A stretch of DNA of 64,000 nt from the NCBI RefSeq assembly GCF_003351765.1, contig NZ_CP031229.1:3720001-3784000 (forward strand), in the 5' to 3' direction. Position 1 is the first letter of the stretch. Each line of letters starts with the position of its first letter. Positions 6,687 to 17,638 of this stretch are shown here, piece after piece. This DNA comes from Ornithinimicrobium avium. Lineage in GTDB: Bacteria; Actinomycetota; Actinomycetes; Actinomycetales; Dermatophilaceae. The position numbers and the translations under genes are program-made. Under the pieces are notes generated by a model. The model saw nothing but the letters and a program-made list of their open reading frames with translations, searched no databases and was not told where the DNA came from.

Positions 6687-8194
6687 CAGATCCTTCCGTT
6701 GAACGCCTGGAGGGCGGAGTCCTCGCGGGTGCCGCCACGACCGTCGCCGTACTCGGCGTAGTCGGCGATCCACCGGATCGAGCGGACCCACTTGACGTGC
6801 TTGTAACCGTGGTTGGACTCTACGCGCATCCGCGCCGGACCGCCGAGGTGTATGTCGACCGGTCGACCGTTGCGCTCGTAGGCCAGGATGGTGTCCGCCT
6901 CGTAGACCGTCTCCAGGTCGTAGGCGGCGTAGAAGGGCTCTCGAGGCCGGTTGTCGTACATCTTCTGGGCCAGCCCGTAGGACTCGACCAGCACGTAGTT
7001 GGCACCCTCCGGACGCTCCGGGAGCAGGTCCACCAGCCGCACACCGGTCCAGCGGCTGGTGGCCGACCAGCCCTGCATGCAGGTGTGGGTGGCGATGTAG
7101 GAGACCTGCGGCAGCTCGCGGATCTCGTCAAGGGTGAGCTCCCGGCTCGTGCCGGTCAGCCCGTCCCCGACCGCGATGGTGTAGCCCGCCCAGTCGTTGT
7201 CCCGGGCTGCGATCCACTCCGGGGACTCCTCCTCGGTCGGGGGCAGCCCGTTGGTCCAGTGGAACTCGGAGATGTCCTCGTCGGTGTAGGTCGTCTGCTC
7301 GGCGCTGCGCGGCCGCATCCAGTTCAGGAAGATGCGGCGCCCGATCTCGGTGGTGGGCACCAGGAACTTGTGGGCGCGGACGCGGTCGGCGAGCGTGAGG
7401 TAGCTCAGCGCGATCCAGAAGAGGACCACCGCCACGATGGTGGACACGATGATGACGAAGGCCTGCGCGTAGCGGGCGGTGTCGACGTCGCCGAACACCA
7501 TGTGGACCAGGTTGTACTCGCGGTGCACCAGAAAGACGAGACCGACGTGCATGACGACGAAGCCGGCCATCAGCACCATGCCGATGAAGTGGAGGGACCG
7601 GGCGCCCTGGTGACCGCCCCAGAACTTCACGTACCACGGGTAGCGGGACCGGATCGCCGGGGCCATCGCGACGCCCGTGAGCATCATGAAGGGCGCCAGG
7701 ACGAAGATGACGAAGGTGTAGCCGAGCATCTGCAGCGCGTCGTAGGGCTGGTAGTGCTCGATGGAGGGCGTCTGGAAGGACACGTACATCTTCAGCGACT
7801 CCCAGGCCTCGGGGACCACGTCCCAGGAGGTGGGCACGATGCGCCGCCACAGGCCGGTGCCGAAGAGCAGCCCGACGTAGATGATGCCGTTGAGCACCCA
7901 GAGCATCACCGACAGGCCGTGCCAGTGCCGTCCCAGGCCGACGTTCTCCCGACCCGGCAGGCCGATCAGCGGGGAGAGCGACTTCTCGTCCATGAGCGAG
8001 GTGTAGACGCCCTCCTCCTTGGGCAGCTGGCGCCGGGTGAACCGCAGCCACTCCGTCCCGGGGGCGCAGTCCTTGCGCCACCACAGGCGGGGCAGCGAGG
8101 ACAGGATCTCCCAGCCCGAGCGCAGCAGCATGCCGATGAGGACGAAGTTGATCAGGTGCGAGGCGCGCAACCACAGGGGGAAGTCGGGGTTCAT
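6686..8194 (-). CDS. Fusion of cytochrome b561-type membrane domain and sulfite-oxidase-like molybdopterin domain
   Basis: The protein has 502 residues from ATG 8194 (GGAG upstream). Residues 1-290 hold about five membrane helices with paired His typical of PhsC/formate-dehydrogenase-type diheme cytochrome b (ASHLINFVLIG, RHWHGLSVMLW, SLHFIGMVLMAGFVVMHVG). Residues 320-490 form an Oxidored_molyb domain: C372 in THTCMQGWS is the expected molybdenum ligand, and GGPARMRVESNHGYKHVKWV the pterin-binding region. MsrP/MsrQ-like systems put these roles in two proteins; here one chain joins them. There is no Tat signal, so the catalytic domain probably follows the last helix on the cytoplasmic side, which is unusual; the topology is inferred. 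Substrate unknown. Confidence 0.85.
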   Translation of the reverse strand: MNPDFPLWLRASHLINFVLIGMLLRSGWEILSSLPRLWWRKDCAPGTEWLRFTRRQLPKEEGVYTSLMDEKSLSPLIGLPGRENVGLGRHWHGLSVMLWVLNGIIYVGLLFGTGLWRRIVPTSWDVVPEAWESLKMYVSFQTPSIEHYQPYDALQMLGYTFVIFVLAPFMMLTGVAMAPAIRSRYPWYVKFWGGHQGARSLHFIGMVLMAGFVVMHVGLVFLVHREYNLVHMVFGDVDTARYAQAFVIIVSTIVAVVLFWIALSYLTLADRVRAHKFLVPTTEIGRRIFLNWMRPRSAEQTTYTDEDISEFHWTNGLPPTEEESPEWIAARDNDWAGYTIAVGDGLTGTSRELTLDEIRELPQVSYIATHTCMQGWSATSRWTGVRLVDLLPERPEGANYVLVESYGLAQKMYDNRPREPFYAAYDLETVYEADTILAYERNGRPVDIHLGGPARMRVESNHGYKHVKWVRSIRWIADYAEYGDGRGGTREDSALQAFNGRI

Positions 8195-8217
8195 CGTGGC
8201 TTTCTCCGAGGCTAGGG

Positions 8218-8246
8218 GGGCTCGACGAGCCCAACTCCTACGGAGT
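8218..8246. promoter_or_regulatory. Tandem inverted repeats upstream of the molybdoenzyme gene
   Basis: GGGCTCG-A-CGAGCCC (8218-8232) is followed at once by ACTCC-TAC-GGAGT (8234-8246), 24-52 nt upstream of ATG 8194 on the minus strand. They could be an operator or leader hairpin, or the tail of a terminator for the MFS gene behind them. Confidence 0.35.
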
Positions 8247-8319
8247 GTAGTTGAAATAGCGGATTCTGACGAACCGTTCCCGTCGTGCGTGTCGGTGCCG
8301 ACCGCACGCCGCCTGGCGA

Positions 8320-9561
8320 TCAGGACCGGTCGAGCTCGTCGTCGACGAAGACGTGCGTGGAGACCCGCAGGCCGGCCAGGGTCATCAGCACCCCGCTGGC
8401 CATGAGGAGGATGAGCACGAGGGTCCAGTCGTGGGTGAGGTCCCGGATGATGCCGACGGTGAACGGGCCGACGGCCGCGAGCACGTAGCCCACGGGCTGC
8501 ACGAACCCGGAGAGCTGCGCGGTGACGCGCGGGTCGCGTGAGCGGGCGGTGATCAGCGCGATGGCGGTCGGGAAGGCGAAGCCGGACAGGCCGAGGATGA
8601 CGGCCCACAGCCATGGGAGGTGGGCGGGGGCCAGCAGCAGGCCGGCGTAGCCGGTGATGACGAGCAGCCCGAAGGCCACCATCCAGGGCGCCAGCGTGCG
8701 GGAGCGGGCGATCACCGTAGGCATGATCAGGCCTCCGACGATCCCCAGCGCGGTGAGCAGCGACATCAGCACTCCGGCGTAGGTCGCCGACAGGCCGGCG
8801 TCGCGATAGATCTGCGGCAGCCAGCCGAACTGGACGTAGGCGTTCATCGCCTGGATCCCGAAGAGGGCGGTGAGGGCCACCGCGGTGGGCGAGCGCCAGA
8901 GACTGACGGGGGTGCTCGAGGCGCCGGCGCGGTGGTCGGCCGGGTCTCCGTGCTCGCGGCGGGCGATGAGCACCCACGGGACCAGGGCGCTGACGGCGAC
9001 CACGCCCCATACCCCCAGGGCCGCCCTCCAGCCCAGCGCCGAGGCGTCGCTGACGGGGGCGGCGAGGGCGGCCGCGACCGCTCCGCCCAGGGTCAGCCCG
9101 CTGCCGTAGAAGGTCATCAGGCGGACCCCGCCGTCGTGGGCGTGCCGCTTGATCCAGGCGGGCACCAGCACGTTGCCCAGCGCCATGCCCCCGAGTGCGA
9201 GTGCGGTGGCGAGGAGGAAGAGGGCGACCGACGAGGTCGTGGCACGGGCGACCAGCCCCACGACGACGGCGGCCAGCCCGAGGCTGATCCCCGCGGTCAT
9301 CCCGACGCGCCGGGCCAGTCCGACGGCCAGGGCCCCGAACGCCCCGAAGCACAGGCCGGGCAGCGCGGTCACCAGACCGGCCGTGCCCGGGCTCATGTCC
9401 AGCCCCGCGCGGACCTCGGCCAGGACCGGTCCCAGCGACGAGGCGCCCGGACGCAGGTTGACCGAGATGAGGACGACGGCCAGCAGGGCGAGACCGGCGC
9501 CGACCCCGTCGCGTCCGATGCCGGAGCCCCGGCGGCGGGGCTGGTCCGGGGGCGACGTCAC
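8320..9561 (-). CDS. MFS transporter, CynX/NimT-like
   Basis: The protein has 413 residues from GTG 9561 (AGGA 8 nt upstream); an in-frame ATG at 9600 has no ribosome site. Twelve hydrophobic segments are visible. The opening LALLAVVLISVNLRPGASSLGPVLAEVRAGLDMS is characteristic of the CynX/NimT (cyanate and 2-nitroimidazole transporter) branch of the major facilitator superfamily, as is GFAFPTAIALITARSRDP. The direction and substrate cannot be read from the sequence. It lies 125 bp upstream of the molybdoenzyme on the same strand, but tandem inverted repeats intervene, so co-transcription is uncertain. Confidence 0.85.
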   Translation of the reverse strand: MTSPPDQPRRRGSGIGRDGVGAGLALLAVVLISVNLRPGASSLGPVLAEVRAGLDMSPGTAGLVTALPGLCFGAFGALAVGLARRVGMTAGISLGLAAVVVGLVARATTSSVALFLLATALALGGMALGNVLVPAWIKRHAHDGGVRLMTFYGSGLTLGGAVAAALAAPVSDASALGWRAALGVWGVVAVSALVPWVLIARREHGDPADHRAGASSTPVSLWRSPTAVALTALFGIQAMNAYVQFGWLPQIYRDAGLSATYAGVLMSLLTALGIVGGLIMPTVIARSRTLAPWMVAFGLLVITGYAGLLLAPAHLPWLWAVILGLSGFAFPTAIALITARSRDPRVTAQLSGFVQPVGYVLAAVGPFTVGIIRDLTHDWTLVLILLMASGVLMTLAGLRVSTHVFVDDELDRS

Positions 9562-9676
9562 CCGGGTAGTCCTATCACTCTGACGCCAGCCCAGCCGCAT
9601 CGGGGCCGGCCCGGACGGGCCCCGCTGCACCCACGCTCGGCTCCGCGCGGTGAACCGTGCGCAGCCGGGGATGCCG

Positions 9677-11896
<2,220 letters not shown>

Positions 11897-12055
11897 GGGT
11901 GGGTCTCCTGCGTGACGTCGGGGCGGGGGCTGTCGAGGACGAGGCTACTAAACGGGGCATGCCGAGCCGTCCGTGCCGCCGCGGGTGGTCGCCAGCCGGC
12001 GCGCCCCGGCGGCTAGACTGGCTGCGACGATTCGTAGTACACGGAGGTGGCGGCA

Positions 12056-12955
12056 GTGGCGACGGAGCAGACCAGGCCCGTGGTGGTCGGGGCGGACGGG
12101 GGTGGCACGGACGGTGCGGCGCTGCGCTGGGCGGCGATGCACGCGAGGACGACGGGCCGACGGCTGCTGGTGGTCCACGCCAGCGAGCCGGAGGCGCTGG
12201 CGGCACGGGCCGCCGGCGCGGGAGCACCGGACATCACGATGCTGCTGGAGGCGGAGGAGACCCGGGGCGAGCAGATCCGGGACCGGGTGGAGGCGCTGGG
12301 CGAGGAGTTCGGCATCCAGGCCTCGGTGGTCGTGGAGCGTGGCTCGCCGGTGCGCGCGCTGCTGGAGCACCAGCAGGAGGCCTCGGTCCTGGTGGTCGGC
12401 ACCGGTCGCAAGGGGCCCCTCGAGGAGTTCGTCCTCGGGACCACCTCGATCGGCGTGGCGGCGCACGCGACGGTCGCCGTGGTGGTGGTCAACCCCGAGG
12501 TCGACGTGGACTCGCTCGTGCACGACCGGATCGCCGTGGCGGTCGACGGCAGCGACGACAGCCGGGTGGCGGCGCGCGCCGCGGTCGAGTACGCCGCGGT
12601 CACCGGCAAGAAGCTCGTGGCGCTGAGCACCTGGTACCTCGAGGTGGTCGACGGCTACGTCGTCACCGAGCCGGACAGCCCCGAGTGGCAGAAGATCGAG
12701 GAGGACCGGCGGGCCGTCCTGCAGGACGCGCTGCGCCCGGCGCTGGAGAAGCATCCCGGTGTGGACGTCGAGCTGGCGGTGCGCCGCGGCCCGGTCGTCA
12801 GCTCCGTCGTCGACCTGTCTCGCGAGGTCGACCTGGTCGTCATGGGCAGCCGCGGCATGGGAAGCGTCCGCGGCAGGCTGCTCGGCTCTGTCTCCCAACG
12901 CGTGATGCGCTCGGCGGCCAGCCCCGTCGCGGTGGTCACCGCCACCCGTCGCTGA
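12056..12955 (+). CDS. Tandem universal stress protein (two Usp domains)
   Basis: The protein has 299 residues from GTG 12056; GGAGG at 12043-12047 is 8 nt upstream, which rules out the earlier in-frame GTG 12047 that overlaps it. Two UspA domains follow each other: residues about 7-145 (VVVGADGGG ... VLVVGTGRKGPLEEFVLGTTS) and 158-299 (IAVAVDGSDDS ... LVVMGSRGMGSVRGRLLGSVSQRVM). The second carries the G-x2-G-x9-G(S/T) ATP-binding signature clearly; the first is close to it. These proteins act in stress and dormancy survival. Confidence 0.93.
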   Translation: MATEQTRPVVVGADGGGTDGAALRWAAMHARTTGRRLLVVHASEPEALAARAAGAGAPDITMLLEAEETRGEQIRDRVEALGEEFGIQASVVVERGSPVRALLEHQQEASVLVVGTGRKGPLEEFVLGTTSIGVAAHATVAVVVVNPEVDVDSLVHDRIAVAVDGSDDSRVAARAAVEYAAVTGKKLVALSTWYLEVVDGYVVTEPDSPEWQKIEEDRRAVLQDALRPALEKHPGVDVELAVRRGPVVSSVVDLSREVDLVVMGSRGMGSVRGRLLGSVSQRVMRSAASPVAVVTATRR

Positions 12956-12961
12956 CCGGCC

Positions 12962-14545
12962 TCAGCCCCGGTCGGACAGCGCCTCGGCCGCGCGCTCGGC
13001 GAGCGTGGCACCCGCACCCTCGAAGACGTGGACGACCACGTCGGCGCCGAGCTCGACGAAGGACGAGACCTCGGAGTCGTAGCCAGCCACCACGGCGACG
13101 ACGCCGGTGTAGCCGCTGGCCACGAGCTGCTCCAGCGCCAGCCTGCTGGCGCCGTGGAAGGGCATGGCGAGGACCACGATGTCCACCTGGTGGGACGACT
13201 CCAGGCGGGACCAGAAGTCGCCGTCGGCGGCGTCGGCCTCGACGATCGCCAACCCGTGGGCCTGCAGGTCCTCGACCCGGTGGGTGCGGTTCTCCACGCC
13301 GAGGACCTCCAGCCCGTAGGTGTCCTGGAGCTGGTCGTAGGCAGCGTGCCCGATCCGCCCCATCCCCATGACGACCGCCCGGGCCGTGCCGAAGGAGATC
13401 GGCCGCTCGTGCGGGTGCACGTCCTCGGGCGGGTGCATCGGCATGATCCGGCGTGCCAGGGCCAGCACCGTGTCGGAGCGGGCGTTGACCAGCGTGGCGA
13501 GCACGAAGCTGCCCGCCACCGCCACCGACATCACGACCAGCCAGCTCTCCTCGAGCAGACCGCCGGAGACGGCCGCGGCGACGACGATGAGACCGAACTC
13601 GGAGTAGTTGCCCAGCAGCAGCCCGGCCTTGACCGAGGTGCGTCGCCGCAGCCGGTGCCGGTCGAGCAGCCAGACGTAGATGAGCACCTGCACCGGCAGC
13701 AGGAGCAGCATGGCCAGGCCCAGCCCGACCGTCGAGGTGGTGGCCGGGCCGCCGTAGCCGATCGAGATGAAGAACCCGACGAGCAGCAGGTCCTTCAGCG
13801 TGAAGAGCTGGTCGGACAGTTCGCCGGCCGCCCGGTGGCCGGCGAGCAGCATACCGACGACCAGGGCGCCGAGGTCGCCCTCCAGACCGACCGCGTCGAA
13901 GGCGGCGAAGCCGCCGAGCGCCAGGGCAAGACCGTAGAGTGCCTGCAGCTCGCCGGGACGGATGTGGCCCCAGATGCGTCGGGCGAGCCAGCCCAGCGGC
14001 AGCAGCGCGAGCACGAGCGGCACGGACCACGGGCTGGGCAGGCGCTCCTCGGCGGTGGCGATGAAGACGACCGCCACGATGTCCTGCATGACGAGGATCC
14101 CGATCGCGACGCGCCCGTAGAAGGTCTCCAGCTCGTTCTTGTCCTCGAGCACCTTGATGACGAAGACGGTGGAGGAGAAGGCCAGCGCGAAGGCGATGAG
14201 GACGAGGGTGCCGGGCGCCAGGCCCGCCAGCAGCGGGTAGCCGACGAGGGCCAGCAGCCACAGGAAGCCGGTCCCGGCGGCGACGGAGAGCGCGACGTGG
14301 CCGACCGTGGTGACCCACACCTCTCGGGAGAGCAGGTTGCGCACGTCGAGCTTCAGGCCGATCCCGAAGAGCAGCAGGACCACGCCGAGCTCGGCGATGA
14401 AGTCCAGGTAGGGCAGCTCGCGGACGCCCGCCGCGGACAGCACGAAGCCGGCGACCAGGAAACCGAGCAGCGCGGGCAGCCGCAGCAGCGAGATGAGCAG
14501 GCCCGCGGCGAAGGTCGCGGCGAGGAAGAAGGCGACGTCGCCCAC
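12962..14545 (-). CDS. CPA2-family cation/proton antiporter with TrkA-N domain
   Basis: The protein has 527 residues from GTG 14545, favoured because GGAGG ends 7 nt upstream; the in-frame GTG 14551 touches that site. An N-terminal Na+/H+-exchanger domain of about 12 helices is visible (LLGFLVAGFVLSAAGV, ELGVVLLLFGIGLKLD, ALAFSSTVFVIKVLEDKNE, MQDIVAVVFIA). A cytoplasmic Rossmann-type TrkA-N domain follows from about residue 385 (AVVMGMGRIGHAAYDQL). This is the KefB/KefC-like layout for nucleotide-gated K+ or Na+ efflux. It converges on the Usp gene with 6 bp between stops. Confidence 0.92.
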   Translation of the reverse strand: MGDVAFFLAATFAAGLLISLLRLPALLGFLVAGFVLSAAGVRELPYLDFIAELGVVLLLFGIGLKLDVRNLLSREVWVTTVGHVALSVAAGTGFLWLLALVGYPLLAGLAPGTLVLIAFALAFSSTVFVIKVLEDKNELETFYGRVAIGILVMQDIVAVVFIATAEERLPSPWSVPLVLALLPLGWLARRIWGHIRPGELQALYGLALALGGFAAFDAVGLEGDLGALVVGMLLAGHRAAGELSDQLFTLKDLLLVGFFISIGYGGPATTSTVGLGLAMLLLLPVQVLIYVWLLDRHRLRRRTSVKAGLLLGNYSEFGLIVVAAAVSGGLLEESWLVVMSVAVAGSFVLATLVNARSDTVLALARRIMPMHPPEDVHPHERPISFGTARAVVMGMGRIGHAAYDQLQDTYGLEVLGVENRTHRVEDLQAHGLAIVEADAADGDFWSRLESSHQVDIVVLAMPFHGASRLALEQLVASGYTGVVAVVAGYDSEVSSFVELGADVVVHVFEGAGATLAERAAEALSDRG

Positions 14546-14621
14546 GGTCACCTCCTCGTGCCGGCCGGTCCGGCCCTGCCACCGATTCTTCCATCGTCGG
14601 GCGTTGCCGGTATGCGGTCGC

Positions 14622-15350
14622 TCAACCCTCGTGCAGGAGCTGCCCGAATCGTCGCACGAGTGCCGCCCAGGCCGCGTGCAGCTCGTGCTCGCGCTGCCGG
14701 AGGGCCGTCACGGTCGCCCGCTCGCTCGGCGAGGGCGCAGCGTGCCCCCAGCCCTGGACCACCTCGGCGGCGGCCTCGGGGTGGAACTGCACGCCCCAGG
14801 CGCGCGGCGCGTACCGGGCGGCCTGCACGGTGCCGTCCGGGGAGCTGCCCAGGGCGACCGCCCCGGTCGGCAGCTCCACGACGACGTCGTCGTTCCAGTG
14901 CAGCACGTCGCTGCCGGGTTCCAGGGCGCAGGTCAGCGGGTCCCCACGGCCCGGGACGGTCGGCCCCCAGGGGAGCAGGCCGCGGCTCGGCCCGTGCGGG
15001 TTGGGCGTGACCCGTCCACCCAGTGCGACAGCGGCCATCTGGTGGCCCAGGCAGACGCCGAGGAAGGGCAGGCCGGTGGCCACCGTCGTGGCGATCAGGT
15101 CCCGCACCGGAGCCAGCCAGGGGTGTGCCTCGTCCTGGGTGGCGCCGGCCTCGCCGCCGAGCACGAGGAGGCCGGAGCGACCGCGCACCCGACCCGGCAC
15201 CGGAGCGCCCCGGTGCGCCTCGAGCACCTCGCAGCCCACGCCCTCCTCGGCGAGCCAGCGCCGCGCCGGGCCGAGGGGGTCACCGTCGTCCTGCTGGACG
15301 ACCAGCACCGTCGTCCTGCCGGGCGCCCCGGCCGCCTCCTGGGGGGTCAC
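14622..15350 (-). CDS. Class I glutamine amidotransferase-like protein
   Basis: The protein has 242 residues from GTG 15350. The nucleophile elbow GVCLGHQMA and the later GVQFHPEA supply the Cys-His-Glu triad of free-standing GATase1 proteins related to the GMP-synthase amidotransferase and to gamma-Glu peptide hydrolases. LLVLGGEAGATQDEAHPWL, the oxyanion-side loop, is intact. No synthetase partner is present. It begins 9 bp after the stop of dppF on the same strand and may be co-transcribed with the peptide-transport operon, where a gamma-glutamyl peptide hydrolase role would make sense; this is inference. Confidence 0.85.
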   Translation of the reverse strand: MTPQEAAGAPGRTTVLVVQQDDGDPLGPARRWLAEEGVGCEVLEAHRGAPVPGRVRGRSGLLVLGGEAGATQDEAHPWLAPVRDLIATTVATGLPFLGVCLGHQMAAVALGGRVTPNPHGPSRGLLPWGPTVPGRGDPLTCALEPGSDVLHWNDDVVVELPTGAVALGSSPDGTVQAARYAPRAWGVQFHPEAAAEVVQGWGHAAPSPSERATVTALRQREHELHAAWAALVRRFGQLLHEG

Positions 15351-15359
15351 CGCTCCCGC

Positions 15360-16526
15360 TCAGCCGGTCGCGTCGGTGACGCCCTTGGCGCCGAGGGACG
15401 CGTCGTCGCCGCCGGCCGAGGCCTCGGTGGGGTCGGTCACGTCCTGCGGCACCACCTGGTGCCGCTGCAGCTGCCCGGAGGCGATCTGCTCCGCCCAGTG
15501 GCAGGCCACCCGGTGCGAGTCCGGCACTCCCGGCAGCTCCACCGTCCTCAGCAGCGGGCGCTCGTCGTCGCACCTCGTCTCCTGGCGCCAGGGGCACCGG
15601 GTGTGGAAGCGGCAGCCCGACGGCGGGTCCGCGGGGGAGGGCAGGTCCCCGACCAGGAGGATCTGCTCACGGGTGTCCTCCACGACCGGGTCGGGGACGG
15701 GGACCGCGGACAGCAGCGCGCGGGTGTAGGGGTGCAGCGGCTCGGCGTAGAGGTCGTCGGCGTCGGCCTCCTCCACGAGGGCCCCGAGGTACATCACCCC
15801 GATGCGGTCGCTGATGTGCCGCACGACGGCCAGGTCGTGCGCGATGACCAGGTAGGTCAGCCCGAACTCCCCCTGCAGGTCCTCCAGGAGGTTGATGACC
15901 TGGGCCTGGACGGAGACGTCCAGGGCGCTGACCGGCTCGTCGGCGACGATCAGCTCCGGGTCGACCGAGAGTGCGCGGGCGATGCCGACCCGTTGTCGCT
16001 GGCCGCCGGAGAACTCGTGCGGATACTTGCTCAGCGCGTTGCGGGGCAGGCCCACGGCAGCGAGAAGCTCGACCAGCCGTCCCCGGGCGGCGGCGCCGTC
16101 CTTGGCCAGTCCGTGCGCCCTCATGCCCTCGAGCAGGAGCTGCTCGACGGTCTGGCGCGGGTCGAGGCTGCCCAGCGGGTCCTGGAAGACCATCTGCATG
16201 TGCTGGCGCTGGGCGCGCAGCGCCTCGCCCTTGAGCGAGGCCAGGTCGGTGCCGTCGAAGTCCACCTCGCCCTCGGTGAGCTCCTCGAGCTGCAGCAGCG
16301 CCCGGCCGAAGGTCGACTTGCCGCAGCCGGACTCGCCGACCAGACCGTAGGTCTCCCCGCGCCGGATCGTCAGGTCCATCCCGTCGACGGCGTAGACGTG
16401 GCCCACGGTGCGGTCGAAGACGAGTCCCTTCTTGATCGGGAAGTGCACCTTGACGCCGCGGGCCCGGACGAGGACGCCCTCGCTCGCGGCGGGGGCGGTC
16501 CCCTCCTCGCGCTCGGTGGTGGTCAT
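15360..16526 (-). CDS. dppF: Dipeptide/oligopeptide ABC transporter ATP-binding protein (DppF/OppF-like)
   Basis: The protein has 388 residues from ATG 16526, overlapping the dppD stop by 3 nt (ATGA). Walker A GESGCGKST, signature FSGGQRQRVGIARAL (Phe for the usual Leu), Walker B ELIVADEPVSALD and switch His in VIAHDLAVV are all present. The C terminus has the oligo_HPY region with Cys residues (GCRFHTRCPWRQETRC) typical of Opp/Dpp ATPases, some of which bind an Fe-S cluster there. It pairs with DppD to power import. Confidence 0.95.
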   Translation of the reverse strand: MTTTEREEGTAPAASEGVLVRARGVKVHFPIKKGLVFDRTVGHVYAVDGMDLTIRRGETYGLVGESGCGKSTFGRALLQLEELTEGEVDFDGTDLASLKGEALRAQRQHMQMVFQDPLGSLDPRQTVEQLLLEGMRAHGLAKDGAAARGRLVELLAAVGLPRNALSKYPHEFSGGQRQRVGIARALSVDPELIVADEPVSALDVSVQAQVINLLEDLQGEFGLTYLVIAHDLAVVRHISDRIGVMYLGALVEEADADDLYAEPLHPYTRALLSAVPVPDPVVEDTREQILLVGDLPSPADPPSGCRFHTRCPWRQETRCDDERPLLRTVELPGVPDSHRVACHWAEQIASGQLQRHQVVPQDVTDPTEASAGGDDASLGAKGVTDATG

Positions 16527-17629
16527 GCCGGGTCCTCCTCGGTGCTCGAGGTGTCGGTGCTCGAGGTGTCGGTGCGAGCGTCGTCGTCCAGCGGGTGCGA
16601 CTCCAGCGGGTTGTGGCAGCGCAGCAGCCGGTCGGCCCCGAGGTCCTCGCGGTCGGCGACGAGCTCGGGGGTGCGCTCGCGGCACACCGCGATCTCGTTG
16701 GCGCAGCGGGGTGCGAAGGCGCACCCGGAGTCCCAGGGGATGTTGTCGGCGACCGACCCGGGCACCGGCGTCAGCCGGCGCCCGCGCTCCTCGGTCAGGC
16801 GCGGGATGGAGGCCAGCAGGCCGCCGGTGTAGGGGTGCCGGGGCGCGGCGAAGAGGTCGTGCCGCTGGGCCCGCTCCACGATCCGACCGGCGTAGAGGAC
16901 GTTGACCTCGTCGCACAGCCCGGCCACGACCCCGAGGTCGTGGGTGATCATGATCAGCGCCGTCCCGCTGTCCTGGACCAGCTCCTTGAGCAGAGCCAGG
17001 ATCTGGGCCTGGATCGTCACGTCGAGGGCGGTCGTCGGCTCGTCGGCGATGAGCAGCCGCGGCTCGCAGGCCAGCGCCATGGCGATGAGCGCGCGCTGAC
17101 GCATGCCGCCGGAGAGCTGGTGGGGATACTCCTTGAGCCGCCGGGTGGGGTCGGGGATGCCGACCTTCTCCAGCATGACCGCCGCCTGCTCCTGCGCGGG
17201 GCCGCGCTTCATCCCCTTGTGCCGCTGGAGCACCTCGGCCACCTGCACGCCGATCGGCACGACCGGGTTGAGCGAGGACAGCGGGTCCTGGAAGATCATC
17301 GCCAGGTCCTTGCCGCGGCGGTCGCGCAGCTGCGCGGTCGACATCGACAGCAGCTCCTGCCCGGCGAAGGTCACGCTGCCGGTGACGGTGTTGCCGCGGG
17401 CCGGCAGCAGCCCCATGATCGCCAGCGAGGTGACGGACTTGCCGCACCCGGACTCGCCGACGAGGCCGACCGTCTGGCCGGGCGCGACGTCGAAGCTGAC
17501 ACCGTCGACGGCGCGGAAGCTCTTGGCGCCGCGGCCGAAGGTGACGGCCAGGTCGCGCACGGACAGCAGCGGCTCACGCGGGGCGTCGGAGCCTCCGGGG
17601 TATGCGGTGGTGCTGGGCTGGGCGCTCAC
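16523..17629 (-). CDS. dppD: Dipeptide/oligopeptide ABC transporter ATP-binding protein (DppD/OppD-like)
   Basis: The protein has 368 residues from GTG 17629. Walker A GESGCGKSVTSLA, Q-loop MIFQDPLSSLNP, signature LSGGMRQRALIAMAL, Walker B LLIADEPTTALD and MITHDLGVV are intact. The HPYTGG and CAFAPRCANEIAVC segments mark the C-terminal oligopeptide/HPY extension. A tandem TDTSSTDTSSTEED repeat closes the protein; the corresponding DNA (near 16540-16575) is a short direct repeat. The gene starts 9 bp after the dppC stop. Confidence 0.95.
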   Translation of the reverse strand: MSAQPSTTAYPGGSDAPREPLLSVRDLAVTFGRGAKSFRAVDGVSFDVAPGQTVGLVGESGCGKSVTSLAIMGLLPARGNTVTGSVTFAGQELLSMSTAQLRDRRGKDLAMIFQDPLSSLNPVVPIGVQVAEVLQRHKGMKRGPAQEQAAVMLEKVGIPDPTRRLKEYPHQLSGGMRQRALIAMALACEPRLLIADEPTTALDVTIQAQILALLKELVQDSGTALIMITHDLGVVAGLCDEVNVLYAGRIVERAQRHDLFAAPRHPYTGGLLASIPRLTEERGRRLTPVPGSVADNIPWDSGCAFAPRCANEIAVCRERTPELVADREDLGADRLLRCHNPLESHPLDDDARTDTSSTDTSSTEEDPA

Positions 17630-17638
17630 GTGTCCTCC

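Noticed and set aside
12047..12049. GTG 12047 as the Usp start
   Set aside because: It overlaps GGAGG, which is correctly spaced for GTG 12056.
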